DNA of 64,000 nt from Halorussus limi. Its GTDB lineage: Archaea > Halobacteriota > Halobacteria > Halobacteriales > Haladaptataceae. Numbering within the stretch: position 1 is the first letter of the stretch; every line of letters starts with the position of its first letter. The notes under the pieces are model-generated. The model saw only the letters and a program-made list of their open reading frames with translations. It was not told the DNA's origin and searched no databases. The stretch is from assembly GCF_023238205.1 (NCBI RefSeq), contig NZ_CP096659.1, positions 744,001 to 808,000 on the forward strand, written 5' to 3'. The translations under genes and the position numbers were made by a program. Positions 22,234-32,174 of this stretch are shown here, one piece after another.

Positions 22234-25215
22234 ATGACTGACGTACGCGAGGCGACCGACGACCTCCTCGCGGAGAAACCAAATCTCGAATCGGACCTGC
22301 GCGAAGTGCTCTCGGTCGACGAGCGCACTAACGGGTGGTCCTTTGACGACGTGCCACTCGACTCGGGGACGTTCGGCGAACTCGTCTCGCGCGACATCGT
22401 CGCCAAGGACAGTGACGCATACGAAGTAAGAGACCCCCGCGCTGTTCGGGCGGTCCTCGACGGCGATTCCGACACTGCGGTCGAATCCGAACGCGGCGAC
22501 GGACCGAACCTCCCGTCGCTGTCGCTTCCATCGGTGTCGATAGCGGAGGCGGGCGCGCTCGGTGCCGCGTTGGCGTTCGTCCTGCTGATGCGAACCTACA
22601 TCTATCCGAGCGTATTCCGCGGCGACTATGTCGTCCTCCCCTCGAACGACCCATACTACTACCGCTACTGGGTCGAGCAACTCGCCGCGGACGCGACTGG
22701 TATCTTCGACTTTAGTGTGCTTTCCAGGGTTCCCAGCGCAGTGGCGAAAGGCGAACCCCTGATGGTCGGAACGCTGTGGTGGCTCACCAACCTGCTCGGC
22801 GGGGCCGACGCCGCGGGATGGGTGCTGGCGTGGTACCCCGTCGTCTCCGCGCTCCTCGTCGGGGTGCTGGTGTACGGTATCGCGGTCCGGGTGACTGGTG
22901 ATCGGCGAGTTGCACTCGCGTCGGTCGTGTTTCTCGCCGTGATTCCGGCGTTCGCCTACCGAACGGGGCTCGGATTCGCCGACCACCACGCCTTCGACTA
23001 CCCGTGGCTCGCGCTGACCGCGCTTGCGCTGGTCCTGCTGGCCGACGTGGACCGAAATGACTTGGCCGAGATTCGGCCGTGGCTGGCGGCGGGCGTGTTG
23101 GGCGTCGCAGTGGCCGGACAGGTGATGGCATGGGAAGCCGGACCGCTACTCATCGGTGCGCTCGGTGCCTACGTCGCCGTTCGGGCCGCCGTAGACGTTC
23201 GAGTCAATCGGTCGCCGCTCGTGTCGAGTACGCCGATTCTGGTCGGACTGGCGTTCGCATCGGTGCTCACCCATCTCGCTCACACCGGCTTCGGATGGCA
23301 TACCGACGTAGTGGCCTACTCGCCGATGCTGTTATTCGTCGGCGTGCTGGCCGTGTCACTTGCCGGCGAAGCAGTCCGTCGGGCCGAGATGCCAGCGTTC
23401 GTCCTCGGCGGGGCCGAAGTCGCCGGTGTGCTGACCGGCTTGTTGGTTCTCCAGACGTTCCTGCCGACGTACGCCGCCCGATTGAACCAGCGGCTGACCT
23501 TCCTCCTGTTCAAGTCGGGACCGGCGGAGACCCAGTCGATATTCGCGGGCGGTGCGTCCGGATTCTTTATCGGCCCGATTCTCGAACTCGGCTTCGCGTG
23601 GTTCCTCGGCTTGCCGATGTTGGCGCTGGTCGGGTGGCGGGCCTACCGGCAGGAACGCCGTGCGTGGCTCGTCGTCTCTACCTACGGGTGGTACTTCCTC
23701 GTGCTGGCAACGTTCCAGCGGCGGTTCGTCGGCGAGTTCGCGCCCTTCATCGCCATCTTCGCGGGCTACGGCTTCGTCGTCCTGTCTGCCAAGCTGGACG
23801 TGACTTCACCGGTCGCGCTCGGCGATGACGAACCGCATGGCGAGACGTGGCGACCGTTGTTCGGGCTCCCGGAACGGGGTACGGTCACGATGGTTGTGAT
23901 CCTCCTGCTGTTCGTGACTAGTGCGGGCGCGGTGCAGACCGGCGTCCGACACGAGCAGGTTAAAATCGAGGACGAGAAGTTCGAGGCCGCGACGTGGATC
24001 GATGAGTACGCCGACGAGCAAGGGTTGGAGTATCCGGAGAACTACGTACTGAGCAAGTGGGGTCGCAATCGTGTCTATAATTACTTCGTGAACGGCGAGG
24101 CGAGGTCATACAAGTTTGCAGAGAACCACTACGAATCATTCCTCTCTTCGCGGAATCCCGAATCACAATATCAAAAGCTGAACGATAGGGTTGGGTTCAT
24201 CGTCACGAAAGACATCGACGTGCAGAAGGTTCCGAAGAACTCCAACTACGCCCGACTCCATCACCGGTTCGGAAGTGCCGGAACCAACGGCCGGACTGGC
24301 GCAGGTCATTACCGGGCGCTCTACGCCAGTGACAGCAAGTCGATCAAAGTGTTCGGACTCGTCCCAGGTGCGAGGATTGTCGGCAACGCTTCGCCGGGCG
24401 AGAAGGTGACGATCTCAAAGGAAGTCGAAGTTGAAGGCGCGAAGTTCGACTACGAGCGGACGGTAAAGGCCAACCCCTACGGGGTTTTTAGCGTGACCGT
24501 TCCGTACGCCGGTAAGTACACCGTCGACGGAGACACCCAGTCGGTCTCCGAAGTCGCAGTGACTTCGGGGCAGCTCGTGAAATCTCACCGGCGAAGCGGC
24601 CTCGCGCATTGGCCGTTTGAGAAGGCCAGGGACAAAGCGGTGTACGATCGAGTCGGCGGCCATCGCGGAACGGTGAACGGATCTACATCGCAGGTAGACG
24701 GCGTCTCAGGAAAGGCGCTGGCATTCGATCAGAACAAGACGAAGTACGTCGAAATGAACGTAACTGCCCCCCAGCAGTTCACGCTCAGCCTGTGGGTGAA
24801 GCCCGACCGAATCGACGTAACCGAGAAGAACGACTATCGCCGCCTGATTAGCAGTCCAGATCTCTCCAACGTTCTCGTCATCGGTGAGGGCAGACAAATA
24901 GTATTCCGTGTTCCTGGAGTTGAGAGAAGTTACTTCGGAGCGAGCGAGGTTCCGGTCGGTGAGTGGTCCCAAGTCACGGCCACCTACAACGGTACTCACC
25001 GAACGATTTACGTGAACGGCACGCAGGTCGGAACCGACAGAATCGGCAACAGAATAGTCGACTGGAACGGACAACTCCGACTTGGAAGCGGATACAGTGG
25101 GGAAACACGGCACGCCTACAACGGTGCAATAGACGAGGTTCGCATCTTCGACCGCGCACTTACGCCGGAAGAGGTCCGTCAGCGCTACGAGGCGGATAAC
25201 GCAACTGCGACGTAA
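22234..25215 (+). CDS. AglB/STT3-type oligosaccharyltransferase with C-terminal LamG-like domain
   Basis: 993 residues. After a 100-residue soluble N-terminus, about a dozen membrane helices carry the first acidic motif SNDPYYYRYW (about 139-148) and the second acidic motif ADHHAFDYPW (about 249-258), as in STT3/AglB. The soluble region should hold WWDYG; the corresponding site reads SKWGRNRVYNYF with W609, a known-looking haloarchaeal variant lacking the Asp. From about residue 790 the sequence becomes a concanavalin-type LamG domain (FTLSLWVKPDRID, WSQVTATYNGTHRTIYVNGT, GAIDEVRIFDRALTPEEVR). The enzyme should transfer a lipid-linked glycan to Asn of exported proteins; the lectin-like tail could bind glycan. 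It is probably a paralogue of the housekeeping AglB. Confidence 0.88.
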   Translation: MTDVREATDDLLAEKPNLESDLREVLSVDERTNGWSFDDVPLDSGTFGELVSRDIVAKDSDAYEVRDPRAVRAVLDGDSDTAVESERGDGPNLPSLSLPSVSIAEAGALGAALAFVLLMRTYIYPSVFRGDYVVLPSNDPYYYRYWVEQLAADATGIFDFSVLSRVPSAVAKGEPLMVGTLWWLTNLLGGADAAGWVLAWYPVVSALLVGVLVYGIAVRVTGDRRVALASVVFLAVIPAFAYRTGLGFADHHAFDYPWLALTALALVLLADVDRNDLAEIRPWLAAGVLGVAVAGQVMAWEAGPLLIGALGAYVAVRAAVDVRVNRSPLVSSTPILVGLAFASVLTHLAHTGFGWHTDVVAYSPMLLFVGVLAVSLAGEAVRRAEMPAFVLGGAEVAGVLTGLLVLQTFLPTYAARLNQRLTFLLFKSGPAETQSIFAGGASGFFIGPILELGFAWFLGLPMLALVGWRAYRQERRAWLVVSTYGWYFLVLATFQRRFVGEFAPFIAIFAGYGFVVLSAKLDVTSPVALGDDEPHGETWRPLFGLPERGTVTMVVILLLFVTSAGAVQTGVRHEQVKIEDEKFEAATWIDEYADEQGLEYPENYVLSKWGRNRVYNYFVNGEARSYKFAENHYESFLSSRNPESQYQKLNDRVGFIVTKDIDVQKVPKNSNYARLHHRFGSAGTNGRTGAGHYRALYASDSKSIKVFGLVPGARIVGNASPGEKVTISKEVEVEGAKFDYERTVKANPYGVFSVTVPYAGKYTVDGDTQSVSEVAVTSGQLVKSHRRSGLAHWPFEKARDKAVYDRVGGHRGTVNGSTSQVDGVSGKALAFDQNKTKYVEMNVTAPQQFTLSLWVKPDRIDVTEKNDYRRLISSPDLSNVLVIGEGRQIVFRVPGVERSYFGASEVPVGEWSQVTATYNGTHRTIYVNGTQVGTDRIGNRIVDWNGQLRLGSGYSGETRHAYNGAIDEVRIFDRALTPEEVRQRYEADNATAT

Positions 25216-25221
25216 CGTCGG

Positions 25222-26505
25222 TCACCACGTCAGTCCTTGGTAGGTGATTCCGTTCCGACGCTCTACGGTTCTGCGGCCGTCGACGACGACAGAGTCTGTC
25301 ATTGCGTCGAACTTGTCATCCAATGTCGCGAACTCTTCCTAGTCAGTCACGATTAGTGCGCCGTGCGTCTCGTCAAGTACCTCGGCGGCCGACTCGGTGT
25401 ACTCGATGTCGGGGAAGTGCTCCCGCATGTTTTCAGTCGCTACTGGATCGTAGGCAACGATTTTGGCGTTACGCTCGCGGAGGCTCTCAATGATGGGAAT
25501 CACGGGGAGTTACGCACGTCGTCAGTGCCGGGCTTGAATGCCAGTCCGAGAACGGCCACGCCCTTTCCGGCGGGGTTGAGATGTAATTCAAGTAGGTCGA
25601 GCATACGCTTAGGCTGCTCGTCGTTGACCTTGACTGCGGCTTCTAACAGGCTAGGGTCGTAGTCTGCGTCTTTAGCTATGGCAATCAGCGCGGGCACATC
25701 TTTCGGGAAGCAACTGCCGCCCCATCCCACACCCGAACAGAGGAACCGCTCGCCGATGCGGTCGTCCATGCCCATTGCCTCTGCGACTTCGTAGGCGTCT
25801 ACACCGTACTCCTTGCAGAGGTTCCCGAGTTAGTTGACTAGACTCACCTTGGTCGCGAGGAAGGCGTTGTTGGCGTACTTTATCATCTCTGCTTCTCGAA
25901 TCCCCGTCTCGACTAGTTCAGCGTCGGAATCAGCGAACAGAGGGTCGAACACCTCTCGAAGCCAGTCGCAGGTGAAGTCACTCCGAGTGCCGAACACCAC
26001 CTTGTCCGGATTCTTGAAGTCCGAGACTGCGCTTCCCCCGGAGGAACTCGGGGTTCATCGCCACATGGAGGTCCTCGCCCAGTTTCTTCACCGCTGCTTC
26101 GGCCACGAGTGGTGCAATAGTCTCCTCGGTCGTACCTGGAACCACCGTGGGTTTGACCATGTGCGGATCGTCTTTCGCGGCGAGGGCCTCGCCGAGTGAG
26201 CGTGCGCCAGCTTTCATCGCCGATAGGTCAATGCTACCGTCTTCACGCGACGGTGTCGGAAGCGCGAGCAAGGTCACGTCCGTCTTGCGGATCATGCCGT
26301 AGTCGGTCGTCGAGTTAAATCAATCCCCACCGCATTCTGAAACGAGTCCGTCCAACCCTGTTTCGTCGATGGGCTCGTCTCCGTCCTCGATGGCCGCCAC
26401 GAGTTTCTCGTCGATGTCGACGTTCGTCACCTCGTGTCCGTAGTCGGCGAGACAGGCTACCACGGTGGTCCCGGCATATCCGCTTCGGACGATGCTGACG
26501 TTCAT
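25222..26505 (-). pseudogene. UDP-sugar 6-dehydrogenase (UDP-glucose/ManNAc dehydrogenase family), decayed
   Basis: Pieces of one protein lie in order on the minus strand. The Rossmann start MNVSIVRSGYAGTTVVACLA is followed by an in-frame TGA near 26320, then TDVTLLALPTPSREDGSIDL and STVVPG-like sequence to MNPEFLR. A frameshift leads to DKVVFGTRSDFTCDWLREVF, then a nonsense codon in KVSLVN[13 protein letters not shown] near 25830. The catalytic-Cys region [14 protein letters not shown] is next, then [18 protein letters not shown], another stop and the end [13 protein letters not shown]. At least four lesions make it inactive, although the catalytic Cys codon survives. The intact ancestor would oxidise a UDP-sugar to a uronic acid for glycan synthesis (AglM-like). 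It is convergent with aglB. Confidence 0.88.
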
Positions 26506-26735
26506 CGTTCGATGGATTTCCGGCTGGTCTTTTGAGGGTTCGGATAGACGGAGTACGTGTCGAGGTATCCACTGGTTGGATCCGTAGAGGTGCCTTTGAA
26601 AGGCTATTCTGATTTCTTAACATCCATCAATAATTCTTTCTCCCGAATAGCGAGCAACGCGGCCGCCGTCGTTCGACGTAGTATGGTCGCTCGGAGTCTA
26701 AAACTATTTAACACTCGCTCGGAGTCAACACGCAC

Positions 26736-27456
26736 ATGAAAGCCGTCGTGCTAGCCGCCGGAGAAGGAACTCGGCTTCGACCTCTGACCGAGGACAAGTC
26801 GAAGGAATGGTCGAAGTGGACGGAAAGCCGATTCTGACCCACTGCTTCGACCAACTGGCCGAACTGGGGGCCGACGAGTTCGTAGTCGTGGTGGGATACC
26901 GCAAACAGGACATCATTGAGTACTACGGCGACAAATACGAGGGTATCCACATCACGTACGCTCACCAGTGCGAATAGAAGGGACTTGCCCACGCGTTGCT
27001 CACCGTTGAGGAACACTGAGGACGACTTCATGCTCATCTTGAGCAATAACATCTTCGACGCGAATCTGGATGACGTAGTAAAACGCCAACAGGAGTACAG
27101 CGCTGATGCTGCCTTCCTCACCGAGGAAGTGCCCTATGAAGAAGCTAGTCGGTACGGGGCCTATGACACCAACGACTACGGCGAGATCACTGACGTGGTG
27201 GAGAAGCCCGAGGACTCGCCGTCGAACCTCGTGATAAGGGGCTTCTACACGTTCACGTCCGCTATCTCGTTCAACCTCCAACCGCGGTGAGTACGAGATC
27301 AGCGAGGCCATCGACCTCCTCATCCAGAGCGGCCGCACCATCGACGCCATCCGGATGGACGGCTGGCGCGTCGACGTCGGGTACCCCGCAGACCGCGACC
27401 GGGCCGAGCGCCTCATCCGCGGCGAGGACTCCGAGGCCGAGGTCGCAAAATCATAG
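26736..27456 (+). pseudogene. Sugar-1-phosphate nucleotidyltransferase (AglF-like), decayed
   Basis: The start MKAVVLAAGEGTRLRPLTED is the canonical nucleotidyl-binding motif. A frameshift near 26805 interrupts before MVEVDGKPILTHCFDQLAEL. In-frame stops follow at HQCE-stop-KGLAHALL (26976-26978) and after LLTVEEH. Reading then resumes with FMLILSNNIFDANLDDVVKR, SRYGAYDTNDYGEITDVVEK and, after another shift near 27285, EYEISEAIDLLIQSGRTIDA and WRVDVGYPADRDRAERLI, to TAG 27454-27456. The residues are otherwise well conserved, so inactivation seems recent. The ancestor would make a nucleotide-activated hexose. It lies between the dehydrogenase and epimerase pseudogenes. Confidence 0.88.
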
Positions 27457-27516
27457 GATAACCTACACCGAATCCGACTCGGAGGTTTTTATCGTATCCG
27501 TTCTGGGGCATGGATA

Positions 27517-28010
27517 ATGGAGATACTCGTCACCGACAATGCAGGCTTCATCGTGAGTCACCTCGCCGAACAGTTTGCGAGCGACGGCCAAGATGTAGTG
27601 GTTTTTATATCTTCCAACAGCTTGAAGGATTTATCTCAACGGCGAACCGCCAATCAGCTACGGCGACGCCACCCAGAGCCGAGACTTCACCTACGCCCAT
27701 GACATGATGTAGGCGAACAGGACGTTGCTGGAGTCTGATGCCACGGACGGCAAGGCCATGAACGTCGGCAGTATGGACAACATCGAAATTCCGACGCTGG
27801 CCGAGGAAATCCGTGAACAGATCGCGCCGGAACTGGAGTCACACTACGCCGAACGTAACGACGCAGACGCCGAACACACCCGTGCCGACATTTCGAAGGC
27901 AAAGTAGTTGAACGACTATGAACCGACGACGATCCGGGAGGGTGTCGAGCCGTTCATCGAGGTACTAGGGGAACCGGAACTGCTACGAACTGCTCGTCCG
28001 TAACTCGTGA
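27517..28010 (+). pseudogene. NAD-dependent sugar epimerase/dehydratase, truncated and frameshifted
   Basis: The start MEILVTDNAGFIVSHLAEQF is a degraded GGAGFIGSH Rossmann motif (two glycines lost). After about 30 codons most of the enzyme is missing. The sequence jumps to the C-terminal part PPISYGDATQSRDFTYAHDM, an in-frame stop, NVGSMDNIEIPTLAEEIREQ, another stop at 27905-27907, then LNDYEPTTIREGVEPFIE and, one more frame later, NRNCYELLVRNS ending at TGA 28008-28010. The internal deletion removes the YxxxK catalytic region, so the gene is dead. A functional version would be about 310 residues long. Two intact epimerases of the same superfamily exist 3 kb downstream. Confidence 0.85.
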
Positions 28011-28364
28011 ACACACGACGGTTCGCCTTCGAGAAGTTGGCCTGTGGTCGAGACGACCATCTCCGGTCGGCTGTTCGTGGCAAGCGCTATTGTAGCCGCC
28101 ACAGTATCCCCAAGGGAGAATGTCGTTTTCGTTAGATGAAGACGAACGACACTCCATGATTGTCGACGCTTGTACATATCTCGGCGGCCCGGATGTTTTC
28201 CACAGTCGTCCCCGTAGAGTGCGTCTGGGCCGACTTCCACACTGTGTTCGTCTTGGTCTGTCGTAACGCTCATCATTCGAAACTTAACAGGCCCTATCGT
28301 CGTTTACGTGGAGGTACGGGAATGAAACAGAAAACACTAACCGTCACGCTCGTAGCTATCCGAT
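28011..28364. other. Gap between pseudogene block and sulfatase
   Basis: 354 bases. On the minus strand a frame of 97 codons (28276 to 27983) runs through it and into the epimerase remnant; its sequence (RLHLTKTTFSLGDTVAATIA and DALYGDDCGKHPGRRDMYKR) looks partly protein-like but matches nothing I recognise. It may be a remnant of another gene. No terminal inverted repeats or transposase motifs were seen. The promoter of the downstream sulfatase is not obvious. Confidence 0.35.
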
Positions 28365-29756
28365 ATGAGTGACGAACCTAACGTATTCATACTTTCGGCT
28401 GATTCTCTAAACCAGCAGTATTTTTCCGATTTCCTCCCCGAGTTAGCAGACCTCGTTAATGCCGTCGACTTTACCGATGCAATTGCAACCGCCTCGGACA
28501 CGAACTCGGCGATGCCGGGATTGGCGACGAGCGTCTACTCTGACTCGGTCCCCGGATGGGGCCTCCCAGACGAGGACCCACCGGTAACGATCGCTGAACG
28601 ACTGGCGAAGAGCGGATACGACTGTGGCCTCTGGACCGACAACTACCTGTTCGGGGAAGAGTACAACTACACTACCGGGTTTAGCGCGGGGAACCTTGGA
28701 ACCCCGACATGGAAGAAGCGTCTCGTCAACGCCATCCGGGAAAGCCCGTTTGAGCAGACTCTAAATATCGCTGAATGGGTCTATTTCAATGTCTTCTCCC
28801 AACTGAAGGGGAAAATCGCATCCGAAGAATCGTTCTATCGAACGGCCGAAGACCTTCATTCGAGCGCGTTGGAGTGGATTCGAACGTCTAACGATAGTCC
28901 GACGTTCTGTTGGATTCACTACATGGACACGCACCATCCGTACGAACCGCCGAGCGACTACCTCAATCCGATATCGTTTAACGAGAGCAGAAGTCGCTCG
29001 AAACTCGGGGAGTTCACCCGGAACGTTATCAAAGCGAACGGGGAGGGATTTTCCGACTCAGAAATAGAAGACGTCCGGAAGGCGTACCGGGCGTCCTGCC
29101 GCTACCTCTTTGAGGAGGTTAGACGATTTATCCAGATCCTCGTAGAGGAGAACCATTTCAAGCCGAGTAAAGACGTTCTCGTGTTCACGGCCGATCATGG
29201 GGAGTGTCTCTCACCGAGAGAACACGGAGTGATGGGACACGTCCCACCTGCATTCTGGGAGGAAATTGTGAACGTACCACTACTCGTCAGTAGACCCAAT
29301 TGGGACCGTGAAACGGTCGAGGGACAGGTGAGTCTAATCGACGTTATGCCGACGATTCTCGATGCGGTAGGAGTAGACATCCCCGGTTCGGCGGAAGGTA
29401 CCGCTTGGAGAACTCCGAAAGACGCAGTTGTCGAGCAGTCTATGTTCGTATCGGAGTGGCAAGCGACCAACTGGGACTCTCGCCAAACGTATCGCGGTGT
29501 CCGCACGGACGCGGGGTGGAAGCTTTTTGGTGCACATAAGGATGGAACCGACGTCGGAATACTGGCACGCCGGTCTCCAGAGGATTCCGAGGAGGAGGTT
29601 TACATCGGTGACAGCAATCCTATGGGTGAATTCGGTGACCGCTGGCACGAACTTTCCGCCGAACTCGATCGGGGACCCATTCTCGGGACGGACGAAAAGA
29701 TCGAGACTGAGGACTCCGTCGAAGACCACCTGCGCGACCTCGGTTACGTCGAATAG
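28365..29756 (+). CDS. Sulfatase / alkaline phosphatase superfamily protein
   Basis: 463 residues. Metal-site features of the superfamily are present: the early Asp-Ser in LSADSLNQQYF and the late Asp-His in FTADHGECLSPREHGVMGHV, with a WIHYMDTHHPYEPP block. The nucleophile region reads TNSAMPGLATSVYSD, without the C/S-x-P-x-R formylglycine signature, so sulfatase maturation is doubtful. It could be a phospho- or sulfo-group hydrolase or transferase acting on glycan precursors. No signal peptide or membrane helix is visible, which points to the cytoplasm. It lies inside the glycan locus next to a GT4 transferase on the opposite strand. The C-terminal DHLRDLGYVE is a common haloarchaeal sulfatase ending. 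Confidence 0.82.
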   Translation: MSDEPNVFILSADSLNQQYFSDFLPELADLVNAVDFTDAIATASDTNSAMPGLATSVYSDSVPGWGLPDEDPPVTIAERLAKSGYDCGLWTDNYLFGEEYNYTTGFSAGNLGTPTWKKRLVNAIRESPFEQTLNIAEWVYFNVFSQLKGKIASEESFYRTAEDLHSSALEWIRTSNDSPTFCWIHYMDTHHPYEPPSDYLNPISFNESRSRSKLGEFTRNVIKANGEGFSDSEIEDVRKAYRASCRYLFEEVRRFIQILVEENHFKPSKDVLVFTADHGECLSPREHGVMGHVPPAFWEEIVNVPLLVSRPNWDRETVEGQVSLIDVMPTILDAVGVDIPGSAEGTAWRTPKDAVVEQSMFVSEWQATNWDSRQTYRGVRTDAGWKLFGAHKDGTDVGILARRSPEDSEEEVYIGDSNPMGEFGDRWHELSAELDRGPILGTDEKIETEDSVEDHLRDLGYVE

Positions 29757-29760
29757 TCCG

Positions 29761-31029
29761 CTAGCCGTCGACCTTCGACAATTGTTCGTGATACTGTTTG
29801 AGAGACCGTTGCTTATTGAACTCCTGCTCAAACACCTCTCGAGCGCGTTCTCCCATCTTTTCGGTCATTTCCGGGTCATCAAGCCATCGTGTAATTGCGT
29901 CGACGATCTGGTCGGGAGACTGCGGGTCGACGCGGATTCCACAGCCCGTCCGTTCGACGACTCGACCGATTTCAGAGTCGGGTTTCGAAATCGCCAAGAC
30001 CGCCTGCCCGCTCGCGAGTGCAGTATAGAACTTGCTCGAAACACATAGACCCTCGACGCCCTCTTCCATCGTCACGAGCGCGATGTCGCCGGACGTCAGC
30101 GAATCGGGGAGTACTTCCTTAGGCTGGTACGGCAAGAACGAGACCGTGTCGAGCCCGTAGTCCGCTGCCATCTCCATCAGCTTAGGCTTCTTACCACCCT
30201 CGCCGATGAAGAGAAACTCGAACTGGTCAGATACGCTGCGACGTGTTTTCTCCAGTTTACTCGCGGCCTCGACGACACTCTCAAGGTCGTGATGGAGCCC
30301 AAGGTTTCCGGAGTAAAGCACCGTCGTTGGTTCAACGAGGTTGTGTTCCCAGGAGAACTCGTTCTCGGTTTTCTGCTGGGGTTGGATGAATTCACCATCC
30401 TCCCAGTTGTGGATGACAGTGACGTTACATTCCTCCCCGTACTTACTGACGAGCGTCTCTTTCATCGTCTCACCGATTGTTATCACCTCGTCTGCACGCC
30501 GATACGCACAGCGGTTGAGCCAGTCCCACACGCGATAGACGACACCGTCCTCGGAGAGGTACCCCAGTTCCACTGCCATATCAGGATAGAGGTCGTAGAC
30601 GACGGGGACGTAGGAGTAGCCGCGGATGGTCCCGAGCCACCACCCGAGGATGGGGAGGAACGGTGGTGCAGTTGGGAGCAGGAGCGTTTGCTTTCGACGA
30701 CTGAACAGGAGGTGCAAGAACGCACTTAAGAAGAACGATACATCATTCAGTAGACGGTACTTCGTTCCCTCGTTCTTGTCGAATCGCGTCGCAATGATTC
30801 GCCGGATAGGGACACCTTCGTACACCTCAAACTTCGGTTCTGTTCGTTCCCTGTCCGCAGACGAGTACGCGGGTTGGCCAGTGAGTACGTCGATATCGAC
30901 TCCACGGTCGGCGAGACCTATTGCCAGTTCGGTCAGAATCGTGGCATTTGCAGAGGTGTCCGGATGGAAGAATTGAGTCACCATCTTCACGGAAGGCCCC
31001 TCCCATTTGTCGTTCGTGTTCTCAGGCAT
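29761..31029 (-). CDS. Glycosyltransferase family 4 (WbuB-like)
   Basis: 422 residues from ATG 31029; the frame is open 90 bases further but without domain sequence. The N-terminal domain (VTQFFHPDTSANATILTELA, VLTGQPAYSSADR, GVPIRRIIATRF) and the GT-B C-terminal donor site (VLYSGNLGLHHDLESVVEAA, FLPYQPKEVLPDSLTSGDIA, SSKFYTALASGQAVLAI with the terminal EIGRVVE) match WbuB-type GT4 transferases, which act on N-acetylated deoxysugars in O-antigen pathways. It is cytoplasmic or peripheral at the membrane and adds a sugar to the lipid-linked chain. It is convergent with the sulfatase gene. Confidence 0.88.
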   Translation of the reverse strand: MPENTNDKWEGPSVKMVTQFFHPDTSANATILTELAIGLADRGVDIDVLTGQPAYSSADRERTEPKFEVYEGVPIRRIIATRFDKNEGTKYRLLNDVSFFLSAFLHLLFSRRKQTLLLPTAPPFLPILGWWLGTIRGYSYVPVVYDLYPDMAVELGYLSEDGVVYRVWDWLNRCAYRRADEVITIGETMKETLVSKYGEECNVTVIHNWEDGEFIQPQQKTENEFSWEHNLVEPTTVLYSGNLGLHHDLESVVEAASKLEKTRRSVSDQFEFLFIGEGGKKPKLMEMAADYGLDTVSFLPYQPKEVLPDSLTSGDIALVTMEEGVEGLCVSSKFYTALASGQAVLAISKPDSEIGRVVERTGCGIRVDPQSPDQIVDAITRWLDDPEMTEKMGERAREVFEQEFNKQRSLKQYHEQLSKVDG

Positions 31030-31163
31030 GTTTGTCCGTGAGTCTTCGCCCGGGGTATAATAAACAACTGAAAACCACTTGGAGTAGTTTTCGTGTCGAA
31101 GATAATTGAGTCGCATCACACCGAATCCGCAGGAATTAGGTACCCCAGTGAGAGGGAAGAGAT

Positions 31164-32174
31164 ATGGACTGGAAAGATGACAGAGTCCTCGTTACTGGTG
31201 GTGCCGGGTTCATCGGTAGCCACCTCACGGAACGCCTCCTCGAATTGGGTACCGAAGTCGTGGTCGCCGACGACTTCTCCCGCGGCTCCCGCGAGAACAT
31301 CGAACACCTCCTCAACGACATAGAGCTCCGGACGGTCGACCTGACGACTCACAAGGGGTGCGTCGAAGCGACCGAGGGCGTCGACCATGTCTTCCACCTG
31401 GCGGCCAGCGTGGGCGGCATCCACTACATCCAGCGCGAGAACGTCGGTGGACTCACCCCCAGCGTACTGATGAACCAGAACATGCTGGAGGCTGCCCGCA
31501 TCAACGACGTGGACCGCCTCCTGTTCGCCTCAAGTGCCTGCATCTACCGCCAGCAGCATGACGACCTCAACCGGTTCAGCGAGGACCAGGCCATCCCTGC
31601 GAACCCTCACAGTACCTACGGGTGGGCCAAGGTCCTCGGTGAGGTCGCCTGCGAGGCCTACCACGAAGACTGCGACCTCGACACGGCGATGGTCCGCATC
31701 TTCAACTGCTACGGGCCGCGCGAGAGCCTCGACCCTGACAGCAGTCACGTCATCCCGTCGCTGTGCCGGAAGGTTATAGAAGAACCCGACGGTGGGTCCA
31801 TCGAACTGTTCGGTGACGGCACCCAGCAGCGGGGCTTCATCTACATCGCCGACCTCGTGGAGGGGATGATCCGCGCCATTGAGAAGAAGGTCGATGGCGA
31901 ACCCGTCAACCTCGGTAACGGCGACGAGGTCGTCACTATCAACGAACTCGCCGAGACCATCGTCGACATCTCGGGCAAGGACATCTCCATCCAGCACGAC
32001 CTCTCGAAGCCGACTGGCACCGACAAGTACGCCGCCGACGACACGAAAATGAAGGAAGAACTCAACTGGGAGCCGACCGTCAAGTTCGAGGTCGGCGTCA
32101 AAGAGGTGTACGACTGGGCAAAGGAGCAACTCGACGCCGAGAAAGCTGCCGCCACGGCGGGTGGTTCCCAATGA
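31164..32174 (+). CDS. NAD-dependent sugar epimerase (extended SDR) 1
   Basis: 336 residues. NAD site VLVTGGAGFIGSH (about 8-20), active-site STYGWAK (YxxxK) with the preceding SSACIY, and substrate strand IFNCYGPRESLDPDSS. The length and SSACIYRQQ/ASVGGIHYIQRENVGG features resemble GDP-mannose 3,5-epimerase-like extended SDRs. It should convert one nucleotide sugar to its epimer for the glycan. Its stop overlaps the next epimerase start by 4 bases (ATGA), so the pair is co-translated. This gene and its neighbour are more GC-rich than the flanking sulfatase and GT genes, suggesting a separate origin. Confidence 0.9.
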   Translation: MDWKDDRVLVTGGAGFIGSHLTERLLELGTEVVVADDFSRGSRENIEHLLNDIELRTVDLTTHKGCVEATEGVDHVFHLAASVGGIHYIQRENVGGLTPSVLMNQNMLEAARINDVDRLLFASSACIYRQQHDDLNRFSEDQAIPANPHSTYGWAKVLGEVACEAYHEDCDLDTAMVRIFNCYGPRESLDPDSSHVIPSLCRKVIEEPDGGSIELFGDGTQQRGFIYIADLVEGMIRAIEKKVDGEPVNLGNGDEVVTINELAETIVDISGKDISIQHDLSKPTGTDKYAADDTKMKEELNWEPTVKFEVGVKEVYDWAKEQLDAEKAAATAGGSQ

